DNA from: Anaerostipes faecalis
GTDB taxonomy: Bacteria > Bacillota > Clostridia > Lachnospirales > Lachnospiraceae
DNA length: 64,000 nt
Assembly: GCF_018982945.1 (NCBI RefSeq)
Contig: NZ_JABRXE010000008.1
Location: forward strand, 56,779 to 120,778
Direction: 5' to 3'
In this document: positions 29,633 to 38,314 of the stretch, piece by piece
How the letters are laid out: every line of letters begins with the position of its first letter
Position numbering within the stretch: the stretch's first letter is position 1
Position numbers and translations under genes: made by a program
The notes under the pieces: model-generated
Seen by the model: the letters and a program-made list of their open reading frames with translations, nothing else
What the model was told of the DNA's origin: nothing
The model's database searches: none

Positions 29633-30481
29633 TTACTCCTCTTCCGGGATCTCCAGTGATATTTTTCCTAACTTACCATTTCTGAACTCTTCCAGCAGAA
29701 TATTGGCTGCCTTAGTATAATCCAGCTCATCTCCTTTTAACTTGCAGTTACGGTTTAGAGCAATTGCTTCTAAAATCTTTACTCTATCCATTGTTTCATC
29801 AACCTGATAGCGCTGATTCAGAATACCCTCATAATTCATTGTAAGAAATTCAATCAGCTCCAGTGCCATTTCATCCTGATTCAGAATTTCATCACGTATG
29901 GAGCCAATCAATGCCAGACGAAGACCCACTGTCTGATCTTCAAATTTAGGCCATAATATTCCAGGGGTGTCAAGAAGTTCAATATTCTTATTTAACTTTA
30001 TCCATTGTTTTCCCTTGGTTACTCCTGGCTTATTTCCTGTCTTTGTACAGGCTTTTCCAACAAGGCTGTTAATAAATGTTGATTTCCCGACATTAGGAAT
30101 TCCTGCGATCATGGCACGAATCGGTCTGTTTTTTATTCCTCTTTTTCGATCTCTTTCAAGTTTTTCCTTGCAGGCATCCATTATAATAGATTGTGTAGCT
30201 TTCACACCTTTCCCAGCCTTGGAATTGGTTTTTGCCACAAAAAATCCTTTTGATTTGAAATAATCTTCCCACATAGCTGTAACTTTTTCATCTGCCATAT
30301 CTGATTTATTTAACAAAATCAGGCGAAACTTATTGGCCGCCAGCTGATCAATATCTGGATTTCGACTGCTCAAAGGAATTCGTGCATCTACCAGTTCAAT
30401 CATAATATCGATTAATTTCATATTTTCCTGCATCATACGCTTTGCTTTGGTCATATGACCAGGATACCATTGAAAATCCAT
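29633..30481 (-). CDS. rbgA: Ribosome biogenesis GTPase RbgA (YlqF)
   Basis: A circularly permuted GTPase needed for late 50S assembly. The 282 residues start DFQWYPGHMTKAKRMM, with the permuted order NKSD (G4) before GIPNVGKSTFINSL (G1) and DTPGILWPKF (G3). A C-terminal ANTAR-like RNA-binding region follows. It sits between the two signal peptidase genes, matching the rplS-lepB-rbgA-rnhB order. Confidence 0.95.
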   Translation of the reverse strand: MDFQWYPGHMTKAKRMMQENMKLIDIMIELVDARIPLSSRNPDIDQLAANKFRLILLNKSDMADEKVTAMWEDYFKSKGFFVAKTNSKAGKGVKATQSIIMDACKEKLERDRKRGIKNRPIRAMIAGIPNVGKSTFINSLVGKACTKTGNKPGVTKGKQWIKLNKNIELLDTPGILWPKFEDQTVGLRLALIGSIRDEILNQDEMALELIEFLTMNYEGILNQRYQVDETMDRVKILEAIALNRNCKLKGDELDYTKAANILLEEFRNGKLGKISLEIPEEE

Positions 30482-30499
30482 GTTTCTTTCTCCTTTTAC

Positions 30500-31054
30500 T
30501 TATCCCCATGGCCAGTATTTAAAGCTTACTTTGCCAATAATATTTTCCCTTTTAACATTTCCAATACTTGCACTGCGAGAATCTTCACTATTATTATAAT
30601 TATCACCTATTACAAAGTACTGATTTTTCTTTAATGTGATTTTATCAGAAGCAAGTCCTGGTGAAAGAATTTTTTCTTTTGAAAATGCCTGAGTCCTTTT
30701 TCCATTGATATAAATTCTTCCATCCTTTACTTCCACTGTTTCTCCCGGCAATCCAACAACACGTTTCACATAATAACTCTTATTCTTCTCATCATCCAAT
30801 CTAAATACGATTATATCATATCGGCTTGGCTTTTTCACTTGATAGATGATTCTATTTACCAAATGCTTTTCACCTTTCTCAAAAGTCGGTGCCATAGAAT
30901 CCCCTTGAATCGTGTAACTAAAACATATAAAACGAACAATAATGAAAGCAAAAAATACAGCTGTTACAAATTTCAGTATATACTGAATAATTTTTTCCCT
31001 TCTCTGACGCTGCTGTTTTCGCATCTGATAAGTTACGGTATATCCATTCCTCAT
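30500..31054 (-). CDS. lepB: Signal peptidase I (second of two)
   Basis: A 184-residue type I signal peptidase. A basic N-terminus (MRKQQRQRREK) precedes one membrane segment (~24-46). The catalytic serine is at 53 in IQGDSMAPTFE and the lysine in YYVKRVVGLPGE, with the GDNYNNSEDSRSA box near the end. It differs clearly in sequence from the copy at 29064-29624, so it is an old paralog rather than a recent duplication. A terminator separates it from rplS. Confidence 0.94.
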   Translation of the reverse strand: MRNGYTVTYQMRKQQRQRREKIIQYILKFVTAVFFAFIIVRFICFSYTIQGDSMAPTFEKGEKHLVNRIIYQVKKPSRYDIIVFRLDDEKNKSYYVKRVVGLPGETVEVKDGRIYINGKRTQAFSKEKILSPGLASDKITLKKNQYFVIGDNYNNSEDSRSASIGNVKRENIIGKVSFKYWPWG

Positions 31055-31080
31055 ATCATCATACTCCTATGAAACAAAAC

Positions 31081-31105
31081 AGGGATAAGCTATACGCCTA
31101 TCCCT
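31081..31105 (-). terminator. Terminator after rplS
   Basis: AGGGATA (31081-31087) and TATCCCT (31099-31105) form the stem; on the minus strand it is followed by GTTTTGTTT. It separates rplS from the downstream signal peptidase gene. Confidence 0.7.
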
Positions 31106-31126
31106 CTTCCCTGTAATCTGTTTTGA

Positions 31127-31474
31127 TTATACTCTTTCTTTAACTTTTGCAGCTTTACCTACACGGTCACGTAAGTAGTATAATTTAGCACGTCTTACTT
31201 TACCACGTCTTACAACTTCAATCTTTTCGATGATTGGAGAGTGAACTGGCCAAGTTTTTTCAACTCCTACACCACTAGCCTGTTTTCTGACTGTGAATGT
31301 TTCACGAGCTCCACCGTTCTGTCTTTTAATAACAGTTCCTTCAAATACCTGAATTCTTTCACGGTTTCCTTCTTTTACTTTTGCATGAACTCTTACAGTA
31401 TCTCCTGTTCTGAATTCAGCTACTTCTTTTAACTGTGCATCTTCAATGCTCTTAATAATATCCTGTGCGTTCAT
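31127..31474 (-). CDS. rplS: 50S ribosomal protein L19
   Basis: This 115-residue ribosomal protein lies at the 30S-50S interface. The sequence [25 protein letters not shown], then [19 protein letters not shown] and KLYYLRDR, matches L19 over its length. An AGGAGG site precedes the ATG. It has its own promoter and a likely autoregulatory leader upstream, and its own terminator downstream. Confidence 0.98.
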   Translation of the reverse strand: MNAQDIIKSIEDAQLKEVAEFRTGDTVRVHAKVKEGNRERIQVFEGTVIKRQNGGARETFTVRKQASGVGVEKTWPVHSPIIEKIEVVRRGKVRRAKLYYLRDRVGKAAKVKERV

Positions 31475-31583
31475 TGTTGTTCCTCCTTGAACTGATTTAG
31501 ATGTTCTTAATACCTTTTGTAACAGAGGACCATCCTATTTATAACAACTCGAATATCTTAGCATATTTTTATGTCTATGGCAA
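31475..31583 (-). promoter_or_regulatory. rplS promoter and probable L19 leader
   Basis: On the minus strand, TTGCCA (31578-31583) and TAAGAT (31555-31560) with a 17-base spacer start a leader of about 74 nt before rplS. It contains GGATGGTCCTCTGTTAC (31519-31535), which resembles the conserved part of the Firmicute L19 leader RNA. The promoter is well supported; the leader identity is from memory of the family and should be tested with a covariance model. Confidence 0.5.
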
Positions 31584-31596
31584 GATTTTTTTTAAA

Positions 31597-32439
31597 CTAC
31601 TCAGAATTTTTTTCAAGAATAAACTTCTCCATGGCTTTTGCCACACCATCATGATTATTTGTATCGGTAATATAATCTGCTATTTTTTTTACAGAATCCA
31701 GGCCATTTTCCATAACCACAGATAATCCAGCCTCTTCAAGCATTTCCATATCATTATCTGCATCACCAAAAGCCATTGTTTCCTGCTGCTTTATACCCAG
31801 TATCTGTGCCAGATGCTTCAATCCATCTCCTTTATTACATCCTTTTGGAGAAATTTCAAGATTCTTAGGCAATGAACTTGAATACTGTATATCGGAAAAC
31901 CTTTTCAAATCCTCCCAAACTTTTGCTCTCTCTTCCATTGTTCGAAAAATCAAAGTCATTTTCTCTACGGTATCTTTATGCTCTTCTATAAAATCTTCCA
32001 CATTTTCTACTATTTTTCTGGACCCCTTTACAATAGCCCTTGTATTATCATCTAATTGATAATAATCCAGATTCTCCATGGCTTTTCTTTCCCCATAGGA
32101 TTGTCCATTCTGACTTACACTGATCATCAGATCAAACTGTCTAAGATATTTTATCAGTTCCAAAACCCTTTCCGACGAAAAATGATTTTTATAAAGAACC
32201 TTTTTTTCTCTAATATCATAAATTGTGGCTCCATTACTAAAAATTCCGTAACGAATTTTTCCCATTGATGATAATTCTTCTGGAAGAGCATTTACGGCTC
32301 TTCCTGTAGCTGCTACAAAATGTACTCCCTGATCCAATACTTCTTCTATCACTTCTCTGGTATGTTTTGTTATGACACGATCCCCATTTAATAAAGTGCC
32401 ATCCATATCTGCTGCAACCAGCTTTATTCTATGTTTCAA
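31597..32439 (-). CDS. Cof-type HAD phosphatase
   Basis: This 280-residue HAD IIB (Cof/YbiV-type) hydrolase has motif I VAADMDGTLLNGD, GRAVNALPEEL (motif II region), the late lysine in EISPKGCNKGDGLKHL and the motif III/IV FGDADNDMEMLEEAG. Typical substrates are sugar phosphates or flavin mononucleotide; which applies here is unclear. It overlaps trmD by 11 bp, which is unusual for a phosphatase but implies co-expression. Confidence 0.88.
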   Translation of the reverse strand: MKHRIKLVAADMDGTLLNGDRVITKHTREVIEEVLDQGVHFVAATGRAVNALPEELSSMGKIRYGIFSNGATIYDIREKKVLYKNHFSSERVLELIKYLRQFDLMISVSQNGQSYGERKAMENLDYYQLDDNTRAIVKGSRKIVENVEDFIEEHKDTVEKMTLIFRTMEERAKVWEDLKRFSDIQYSSSLPKNLEISPKGCNKGDGLKHLAQILGIKQQETMAFGDADNDMEMLEEAGLSVVMENGLDSVKKIADYITDTNNHDGVAKAMEKFILEKNSE

Positions 32440-33145
32440 TTTTTTCTCCTGTTTCCTTCTGATATGCTTCCCACAAATCAGGCCTTCTTTCTTTTGTACG
32501 CTTTATTGACTGTTCTAGACGCCATTTTCGAATATTCTCATGATGACCGGACAATAATACATCCGGAACCTCCTTATCCAAAAAAACAGGAGGTCTTGTA
32601 TACTGAGGATATTCCAGCAATCCATTTTCAAAGGATTCCTCACCGGCAGAATCATCATTATTCAAAACACCTGGTACCAGTCTGGAAATAGCATCTATCA
32701 TTACCATGGCAGGAAGTTCTCCTCCTGTAAGAACATAATCTCCGATAGAAACGTAATCTGTTACAATTTCTTCCAAAACTCTCTCATCGATGCCTTCATA
32801 ATGTCCGCACAGAAAAACAAGTTCCTCTTCCTTTGCCAGTTCCTTTGCCATATTTTGATTAAAAACAGTCCCCTGAGGCGTCATATAGATAACTCTCGGT
32901 CTCTTTTCCATATGCTTTACCAGATCTTCATATGCACGGTATATAGGCTCAGGCTGCATTACAAGGCCTGCTCCTCCTCCATAAGGATAATCATCAACTT
33001 TCATATGTTTATTAGTTGAATAATCTCTGATATTTACTGCATGGATATCCAGACATCCTGACTCTATCGCTCTTCCAATAATACTGGTATTCAATCCATC
33101 TCTTACCATATCAGGAAATAATGTTAAAATATGAAATCTATTCAT
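32429..33145 (-). CDS. trmD: tRNA (guanine(37)-N1)-methyltransferase
   Basis: It methylates G37 next to the anticodon and prevents frameshifting. The 238 residues have the SPOUT trefoil-knot motifs YMTPQGTVFNQ, LCGHYEGIDERV and IGDYVLTGGELPAM, and the C-terminal LLSGHHENIRKWR. The stop of rimM overlaps its start. The rimM-trmD pair is standard. Confidence 0.97.
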   Translation of the reverse strand: MNRFHILTLFPDMVRDGLNTSIIGRAIESGCLDIHAVNIRDYSTNKHMKVDDYPYGGGAGLVMQPEPIYRAYEDLVKHMEKRPRVIYMTPQGTVFNQNMAKELAKEEELVFLCGHYEGIDERVLEEIVTDYVSIGDYVLTGGELPAMVMIDAISRLVPGVLNNDDSAGEESFENGLLEYPQYTRPPVFLDKEVPDVLLSGHHENIRKWRLEQSIKRTKERRPDLWEAYQKETGEKIET

Positions 33146-33653
33146 CCAGCAATCCTTTCATCACATTGACAGTTACCTGTCCGTTATCAAGATCAACCTT
33201 TTTTACACACTCTCGGATTACCGGCAAAAGCACTTCTTTTCCGTCTTCCATAGTAACTACATAGACATCATTAGCTCCTGTCTGAAGAACATCTGTCAAT
33301 TCTCCAAGAACCTCTCCGTTATCTTCACGAATCACTGTAAGACCGATCAGATCAACTATAAAATATTCATCTTTTCCCAAAGGTACCGCCTGATCCCTTG
33401 TGACAAATAAACCACAGCGTTTATACATTTCCACCTGGTTAATATTATCAAACTCTTTAAATTTAAGAATCGGCTGATTTTTCATAAACTTACAGGAAAC
33501 CACATGCAGCAGAATGCGCTCTTTTCCTGTATCAAGATACACTTCCTTCAATTTTTTAAAACGTCTGATATCGTCTGTCATTGGGAAAACTTTCACTTCC
33601 CCGGCAATCCCATGTGTATTGGAAATAGCGCCAACCTGTAAAAATTCCTCCAT
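33138..33653 (-). CDS. rimM: Ribosome maturation factor RimM
   Basis: This 171-residue 16S-processing factor binds S19. The N-terminal GAISNTHGIAGEVKVFPMTDD and the central PLGKDEYFIVDLIGLTV PRC-barrel entry are diagnostic. It overlaps trmD by 8 bp. Unlike many Firmicutes, no rpsP or KH-protein gene precedes it; an HAD gene does, and rimM has its own promoter at 33695-33723. Confidence 0.95.
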   Translation of the reverse strand: MEEFLQVGAISNTHGIAGEVKVFPMTDDIRRFKKLKEVYLDTGKERILLHVVSCKFMKNQPILKFKEFDNINQVEMYKRCGLFVTRDQAVPLGKDEYFIVDLIGLTVIREDNGEVLGELTDVLQTGANDVYVVTMEDGKEVLLPVIRECVKKVDLDNGQVTVNVMKGLLDE

Positions 33654-33694
33654 TGTGTACTGTCTCCTTCCACTTAATTTTCAATTCTCATTCC

Positions 33695-33723
33695 ATAATA
33701 TAAAAAGCAGGAATAAAACTCAA
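33695..33723 (-). promoter_or_regulatory. Sigma-A promoter for rimM-trmD
   Basis: On the minus strand, TTGAGT (33718-33723) and TATTAT (33695-33700) are separated by 17 bases, about 40 bp before the rimM start. Confidence 0.65.
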
Positions 33724-33743
33724 GTTTTTCTGAAAAAATCATT

Positions 33744-34520
33744 TTATTCAATCCATCCAAAATGTCTGCATGCATTGTAGATTCCATCTTCCCATGCATT
33801 GGTGGTAATGTATGAAGCCTTTTCCTTTAGTTCATCCACCGCATTTCCCATGGCAATACTGATCCATTCATCTCTGAACATGCTCAAATCATTCCTATTA
33901 TCTCCAAATACTACAACATTTTTGTAATCAGCACCGAAATAGTCCATCACAGCTTTTATTCCAACAGACTTATTACCAGGTTCAACAAAAAAATATTCTT
34001 TGTGAAATCTAAACCATGGCAAACCTTTTAAATTTTCCAGTTTTTCTTCTTCTCCTTCATTACATACAACATAAACCTTGAAAATTTTATCATAATCTCT
34101 TGGATTCAGATTTTTTTCTACAACCGTATCCATATATACATCTCTGGTCAATTCATAAAATCTATCATCCGGTGCCAGTCTCCTGGTTGTATTATCCGGC
34201 TGAAAAGCCCACACAAATCCTTTTTCTTCACATTCGTCAATCAGACGAATACACTTATCATAATCCAACGGCTTAATATCTATGATTTTATGATTAATGG
34301 TAATTCCATTTCCACCATCATGTACCATATTTTCAAAACCAAATTCTTTCAGATATCCTTCCGCCATAGCCTGGCTTCTCCCAGTTGCCAATGCTAGAAA
34401 ATGTCCCTGTTCTTTCAGCTGATTCAACGCTATTTTGGCAGATTCAGGAATATACCCCTTTCCAGGCTCTCCTACTGCCAATGTCCCATCAATATCAAAA
34501 AAGAAATATTTTTTCTCCAT
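33744..34520 (-). CDS. HAD-superfamily phosphatase (Cof-like)
   Basis: This 258-residue HAD IIB hydrolase has motif I FFDIDGTLAVGE, motif II LALATGRSQ, the lysine in GNKSVGIKAVMDYF and motif IV VFGDNRNDLSMF. An AAGGTGG site is spaced well for the ATG at 34520, while the in-frame codon at 34541 has none. It is divergent from the GntR-ABC operon. The substrate is unknown. Confidence 0.87.
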   Translation of the reverse strand: MEKKYFFFDIDGTLAVGEPGKGYIPESAKIALNQLKEQGHFLALATGRSQAMAEGYLKEFGFENMVHDGGNGITINHKIIDIKPLDYDKCIRLIDECEEKGFVWAFQPDNTTRRLAPDDRFYELTRDVYMDTVVEKNLNPRDYDKIFKVYVVCNEGEEEKLENLKGLPWFRFHKEYFFVEPGNKSVGIKAVMDYFGADYKNVVVFGDNRNDLSMFRDEWISIAMGNAVDELKEKASYITTNAWEDGIYNACRHFGWIE

Positions 34521-34584
34521 TTTTTCACCACCTTCTCTCAATACTATAACTTAGAATTTTCTCATAATCAACTTTTTCTCCACA

Positions 34585-34631
34585 AACAGTATATAACAGT
34601 TGACAACAGTTATTCACTGTTATATACTGTT
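34585..34631 (+). promoter_or_regulatory. gntR promoter bracketed by a perfect 16-bp inverted repeat
   Basis: TTGACA (34600-34605) and TATACT (34623-34628) with a 17-base spacer form a near-ideal sigma-A promoter. AACAGTATATAACAGT (34585-34600) and its exact reverse complement ACTGTTATATACTGTT (34616-34631) cover the -35 and -10 boxes. This is the likely operator for autoregulation by the GntR protein encoded immediately downstream. Confidence 0.8.
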
Positions 34632-34649
34632 AATACAAGGAGGAGTAAT

Positions 34650-35021
34650 ATGAAACTGATAATCAACGGATCTTCCATGGTTCCAATTTACGAGCAGATC
34701 ATGGATCAAATCAAAGCCATGATCCGAAACGGTGAACTGATAGAAAATGATGCGCTTCCTTCCGTTCGTTCTTTGTCAAAGGAATTAAAAATCAGTGCTC
34801 TAACTGTCAAAAAGGCCTATGACCATCTGGAACAGGAAGGTTTTACTGTAACCGTTCATGGAAAAGGTACCTATGTGGCTGCTACAAACAAAGAATTATT
34901 GCTGGAGGAACAACGAAAAGAAATTGAAAATGATTTGGAAATGGCCATCCAAAAAGGAAAACGATACGGATTAACAAAAGAAGAATTAACAGATTTGTTT
35001 TATCTCATTTTGGAGGATTAA
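34650..35021 (+). CDS. GntR-family regulator (YtrA type)
   Basis: A short, 123-residue GntR repressor with an N-terminal winged helix (PIYEQIMDQIKAMIRNGEL, then LPSVRSLSKELKISALTVKKAYDHLEQEG and GKGTYVA) and only a small helical tail, as in the YtrA subfamily. It has no ligand-binding FCD or UTRA domain. AAGGAGG precedes the ATG at 34650. It is the first gene of an operon with an ABC ATPase and permease, so it probably represses its own transporter, as YtrA does. Confidence 0.92.
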   Translation: MKLIINGSSMVPIYEQIMDQIKAMIRNGELIENDALPSVRSLSKELKISALTVKKAYDHLEQEGFTVTVHGKGTYVAATNKELLLEEQRKEIENDLEMAIQKGKRYGLTKEELTDLFYLILED

Positions 35022-35024
35022 GAT

Positions 35025-35876
35025 ATGTTAAAAATGAATCATGTAAATAAAAATTATTCAAAATTCCATCTAGATTGCACACTCCAGGTTAAACCTGGAT
35101 ATATTACAGGATTAATCGGACAAAATGGTTCTGGAAAAACAACATCATTTAAAGCTTCCCTGGGACTTATTCCCATTGATAGCGGATCTATTTCTATATT
35201 AGGGAAAAATATTGATGATTTTTCCGCAAAAGACCGGGAGCAGCTGGGAGTAGTATTATCTGATTCCGGGTTCAGTAATTATTTATCAATTTATGATTTA
35301 ATTCCTATTTTAAGTAACCTGTACAGCAGATTCGATAAAGACTTCTTTCTAACAGAGTGCTCTCATTTTTCTCTTCCATTAAAAAAGAAAATCAAAGATT
35401 TTTCTACTGGAATGAAAGCTAAACTAAAAGTCATCATAGCCTTGTCCCATCATGCATCTTTACTGATATTAGATGAACCAACGGCGGGGCTGGATGTCAT
35501 CGCCCGTGATGAAATACTGAATCTTCTTCGTGTCTTTATGGAAGAGAATGAAGAAAACGGGATTCTTATCAGCTCTCATATATCCTCTGATCTGGAGGGA
35601 CTTTGTGATGATCTCTATATGATTCATGAAGGTAATATTATTTTTCATGAAGACACCGATAAATTGTTAAGTGAATATGCTGTTTTAAAAGTTTCTAAAG
35701 AAAAACTGCATCAGATAGATCAGCAATATATACTAAAAATACAAAAAGAAGCTTTTGGTTATTGCTGCCTGACAAACGAAAAACAGTATTATCTGGACAA
35801 TTATCCGGATATTATCATCGAGAATGGAACCATTGACGAATTAATGATGATTATGATACGAGGTGAAGAATTATGA
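35025..35876 (+). CDS. ABC transporter ATP-binding protein (YtrB-like)
   Basis: This 283-residue ATPase has Walker A GQNGSGKTT, signature FSTGMKAKLK (a degenerate form of LSGGQ, as usual in this subfamily), Walker B LLILDEPTAGLD and the switch histidine in ISSHISSDL. The C-terminal ~80 residues form an accessory domain. It starts 3 bp after gntR and overlaps the permease gene by 4 bp. It most likely exports an antimicrobial or lipid-like substrate; the actual substrate is unknown. Confidence 0.92.
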   Translation: MLKMNHVNKNYSKFHLDCTLQVKPGYITGLIGQNGSGKTTSFKASLGLIPIDSGSISILGKNIDDFSAKDREQLGVVLSDSGFSNYLSIYDLIPILSNLYSRFDKDFFLTECSHFSLPLKKKIKDFSTGMKAKLKVIIALSHHASLLILDEPTAGLDVIARDEILNLLRVFMEENEENGILISSHISSDLEGLCDDLYMIHEGNIIFHEDTDKLLSEYAVLKVSKEKLHQIDQQYILKIQKEAFGYCCLTNEKQYYLDNYPDIIIENGTIDELMMIMIRGEEL

Positions 35877-36538
35877 AAGGCTTATTAATCAAAGATATAA
35901 AATTATTGAAGAATCAGAAAAGTTTCTTATATATTTTAGCTATTATTGCTATAATATTTTCATTTTTACCTGGTGAAGGGCCTTCCTTTGCTGTGGGATA
36001 TTTCACTTTTATCAGCGGATTCCTGGCGCTTTCTACTATCAGTTATGATGACCTTGACCATGGTTTTTCATTTTTATTCACTTTACCTGTCAGCAGAAAA
36101 ATATATATCCAGGAAAAATATATATTGGGAGCAGGATTCTCCTTCCTGATCTGGCTGGTTTTCACAACTTTATATTTTGCTTTATCACTTCAAAGAAACT
36201 CTTTGCTAAATATAACAGAATTCTGGCTATCTCATATTATCTTATACATTCTGCTACTTTTGATATTATCCATTTTCATTCCTGTACACTTAAAATTTGG
36301 AAATGAACGTGCCAGGGTTGCATTGATGATTTTTTTCGGATTGGTTTTTGCCTCTTCATTTGTTATTTCATCTGTTTCATCAAAAGAAGAATTAAACGCT
36401 TCATTTAATCAATTCATCAACTCATTTTCTTCCTTGATGTTTCCTGCTTTAATTATGATTCTTTTCCTTGTATCTGCTGCTGTTTTGTGCATCTCAGCCA
36501 TAATCAGTACACATATTATAAATCATAAAGAATTATAA
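35873..36538 (+). CDS. ABC-2 type permease
   Basis: This 221-residue membrane protein has about six hydrophobic segments (roughly 15-32, 38-55, 85-107, 118-140, 152-172 and 190-215). The N-terminal MKGLLIKDIKLLKNQK and the PVSRKIYIQEKYILG loop are typical of ABC-2 permeases. Its ATG overlaps the ATPase stop (ATGA). A strong terminator follows at 36580-36624, so gntR-ATPase-permease is a complete three-gene operon. Confidence 0.85.
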   Translation: MKGLLIKDIKLLKNQKSFLYILAIIAIIFSFLPGEGPSFAVGYFTFISGFLALSTISYDDLDHGFSFLFTLPVSRKIYIQEKYILGAGFSFLIWLVFTTLYFALSLQRNSLLNITEFWLSHIILYILLLLILSIFIPVHLKFGNERARVALMIFFGLVFASSFVISSVSSKEELNASFNQFINSFSSLMFPALIMILFLVSAAVLCISAIISTHIINHKEL

Positions 36539-36579
36539 AAGTTATCCTGGTGTGTATTAAAACCTTTTCTGTTGAAATA

Positions 36580-36624
36580 AAAAACTTCTTTCCAGAAAAA
36601 ACATTTTTCTGGAAAGAAGTTTTT
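36580..36624. terminator. Terminator of the GntR-ABC operon
   Basis: A perfect 20-bp inverted repeat (arms 36580-36599 and 36605-36624; core ACTTCTTTCCAGAAAA) with A- and T-rich ends works in both directions. It also lies at the end of the convergent small membrane-protein gene. Confidence 0.92.
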
Positions 36625-36639
36625 ATTATTCTGCTTCAT

Positions 36640-36753
36640 CTACATCATAGAAAAAAATATTACAACTAAAAACATTGTAACTATAGAAAGCACCTTAATT
36701 GTATTTCCATAGTATTCTTCATCAAACTCTGTGTCACCTAAACTATGATTCAT
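36640..36753 (-). CDS. 37-residue single-span membrane peptide
   Basis: The short frame encodes 37 residues: an acidic N-terminal half (MNHSLGDTEFDEEYYG) followed by a hydrophobic helix (VLSIVTMFLVVIFFSMM) that would insert in the membrane. An AGAGGG ribosome binding site lies eight bases before the ATG, and the shared bidirectional terminator follows the stop. I do not recognise a family. It is downstream of the S66 peptidase gene on the same strand. Support is the ribosome site, composition and placement only. Confidence 0.5.
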   Translation of the reverse strand: MNHSLGDTEFDEEYYGNTIKVLSIVTMFLVVIFFSMM

Positions 36754-36834
36754 ATATATCCCTCTTTTCTAGTACTCTTTTGTTGTCTTTAATATATCAT
36801 ATGAATTTATAGTTCTTTTATGATTTTCGTTATA

Positions 36835-37716
36835 TTATTGTAAAAACAGGTTTCTGCTAATCAATACTTCCCGGCCAATGACTACCGCTTTGGAATCTGT
36901 TCCATGACCAATCTGATCTGTTTTAAAAACCGGTGTACTTTCCTTTACATAATCTAAAACGATTTTTATCATATCAGGCTTACATTTTTCCTGTTCCATT
37001 TGTGTAAATGTACCGAGAACCAGTCCGCTTATTTTTTCAAATACTCCTAGCATCTTCAGATGGCTAAGATAGGTAATCATCTGCGGAACCTTGCCGCTTC
37101 TTGCTTCCAGCAGCAATACTTTATCTTTCATATCCGGAAAAAATTCCGTTCCTGCTAATTTAAGAAAACAGCGAATATTGCCACCCACTAAAATCCCCTG
37201 CATTTTTTCCCCTTGAACAAACTGCCCTCTCACTGAAAACAGATCCGATTTATTATACAAAAAACTTTGTGAAAATTCTTCCTTTTGCTTCTTTCCATAA
37301 TCATATATCAAATTTCTTATCTGATATAAAACAGATTCTTTTCCAGTTTTAGTATAAATTGCATTAATAATTGTTGTCAGATCACTATATCCCCAAAAAG
37401 TTGCTTTGCTGTCCTTAATTTTTTCAAAATCCAGATACGGCAGAAGCTCATTTGCCAAATCTCCACCAGAAATATCAAAAATATCTTCTATCTTTTTATC
37501 ACAAAAGAATTCCATCAGATTTTCCGCTTTTTCTTTTCCTGTTCCACTAATCCCCTGCTGTTTTTCAAAAATATACTTACTGGTTTTTGTGCAAATACCA
37601 AGTTTTTTTAATGTATCTCTTAATAATTGTATTTCTAATGTTTTTTCCACTGATAAACCGTTGGAGCATGCAACAAGTGTCGTATTTCTCTTATTTTCTC
37701 TATTAATAGATCTCAC
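36835..37716 (-). CDS. S66-family LD-carboxypeptidase-like protein
   Basis: This 293-residue protein is related to LdcA/MccF serine peptidases, which trim tetrapeptides of recycled peptidoglycan or cleave microcin C. The probable nucleophile lies in WGYSDLTTI, the acid in VLLLEARSGKVPQM and the histidine in DQIGHGTDSKAVVIG. SGGDLANELLPYLD replaces the usual GGYG box. The start is a GTG with a poor ribosome site, so the N-terminus is uncertain. There is no signal peptide, which fits a cytoplasmic enzyme. Confidence 0.8.
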   Translation of the reverse strand: MRSINRENKRNTTLVACSNGLSVEKTLEIQLLRDTLKKLGICTKTSKYIFEKQQGISGTGKEKAENLMEFFCDKKIEDIFDISGGDLANELLPYLDFEKIKDSKATFWGYSDLTTIINAIYTKTGKESVLYQIRNLIYDYGKKQKEEFSQSFLYNKSDLFSVRGQFVQGEKMQGILVGGNIRCFLKLAGTEFFPDMKDKVLLLEARSGKVPQMITYLSHLKMLGVFEKISGLVLGTFTQMEQEKCKPDMIKIVLDYVKESTPVFKTDQIGHGTDSKAVVIGREVLISRNLFLQ

Positions 37717-37774
37717 CTGCTTTCTTATATCTATGAAACTATCTGAATATGAAATCCTTGTTTTTCATACTCTC

Positions 37775-38314
37775 CTAAAAATCATATCTTACAATAGCAC
37801 AGTTCTTTACTCCAAAAGCTGCATACTCTTCATTTGTCATATCAGTAAAATAAGACTGTACTACACGTGCAATACCATTATGAGCCACCAGAATATAAGT
37901 TTTTTCGTCAGATTCCGCCTTGATATCATCCAGCAGATTGTATATTCTCTGTGCCAGACGCAAAGTAGATTCACCACCTTCATGACTGCAGGCAAAAAAC
38001 TCTTTGGCCTTTTTGAAATCTTCACCATCTCTTGGGGTAGACTCCCATTTTCCAAAGTTCTGCTCGATCAGCCTTGGTTCCATATGTGCCGGTATTCCTG
38101 TAATCTCAGAAATATGCTTTGCAGTATCTGCTGCCCGAACCAGAGGAGAATGCAAAATCTCATCCGCTGTAATTCCCTCCTTTAAGATTTTCTTTCCTGT
38201 CTCTATGGCCTGCTGATGACCAAACTCTGTCAGAGCAATATCTGTTGCTCCACAGATCTTATTTTCCACATTCCACACAGTCTGACCGTGTCGTACAAAA
38301 TACAAATGTCCCAT
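37775..38314 (-). CDS. Histidine phosphatase family protein
   Basis: This 179-residue member of the phosphoglycerate mutase/acid phosphatase superfamily has the catalytic YFVRHGQTVWN box, the LVRAADTAKHI arginine, a glutamate region (EQNFGKWES) and the second histidine in LVAHNGIARVV. It is probably a broad phosphatase such as PhoE/CobC rather than a glycolytic mutase, because a true GpmI is present at 46183-47724. The substrate is unknown. Confidence 0.87.
   Translation of the reverse strand: MGHLYFVRHGQTVWNVENKICGATDIALTEFGHQQAIETGKKILKEGITADEILHSPLVRAADTAKHISEITGIPAHMEPRLIEQNFGKWESTPRDGEDFKKAKEFFACSHEGGESTLRLAQRIYNLLDDIKAESDEKTYILVAHNGIARVVQSYFTDMTNEEYAAFGVKNCAIVRYDF

Noticed and set aside
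37406-38185. Long plus-strand reading frame opposite the S66 peptidase and phosphatase
   Set aside because: It spans the opposite strand of two clear genes and their gap, has no ribosome site, and shows no domain pattern.
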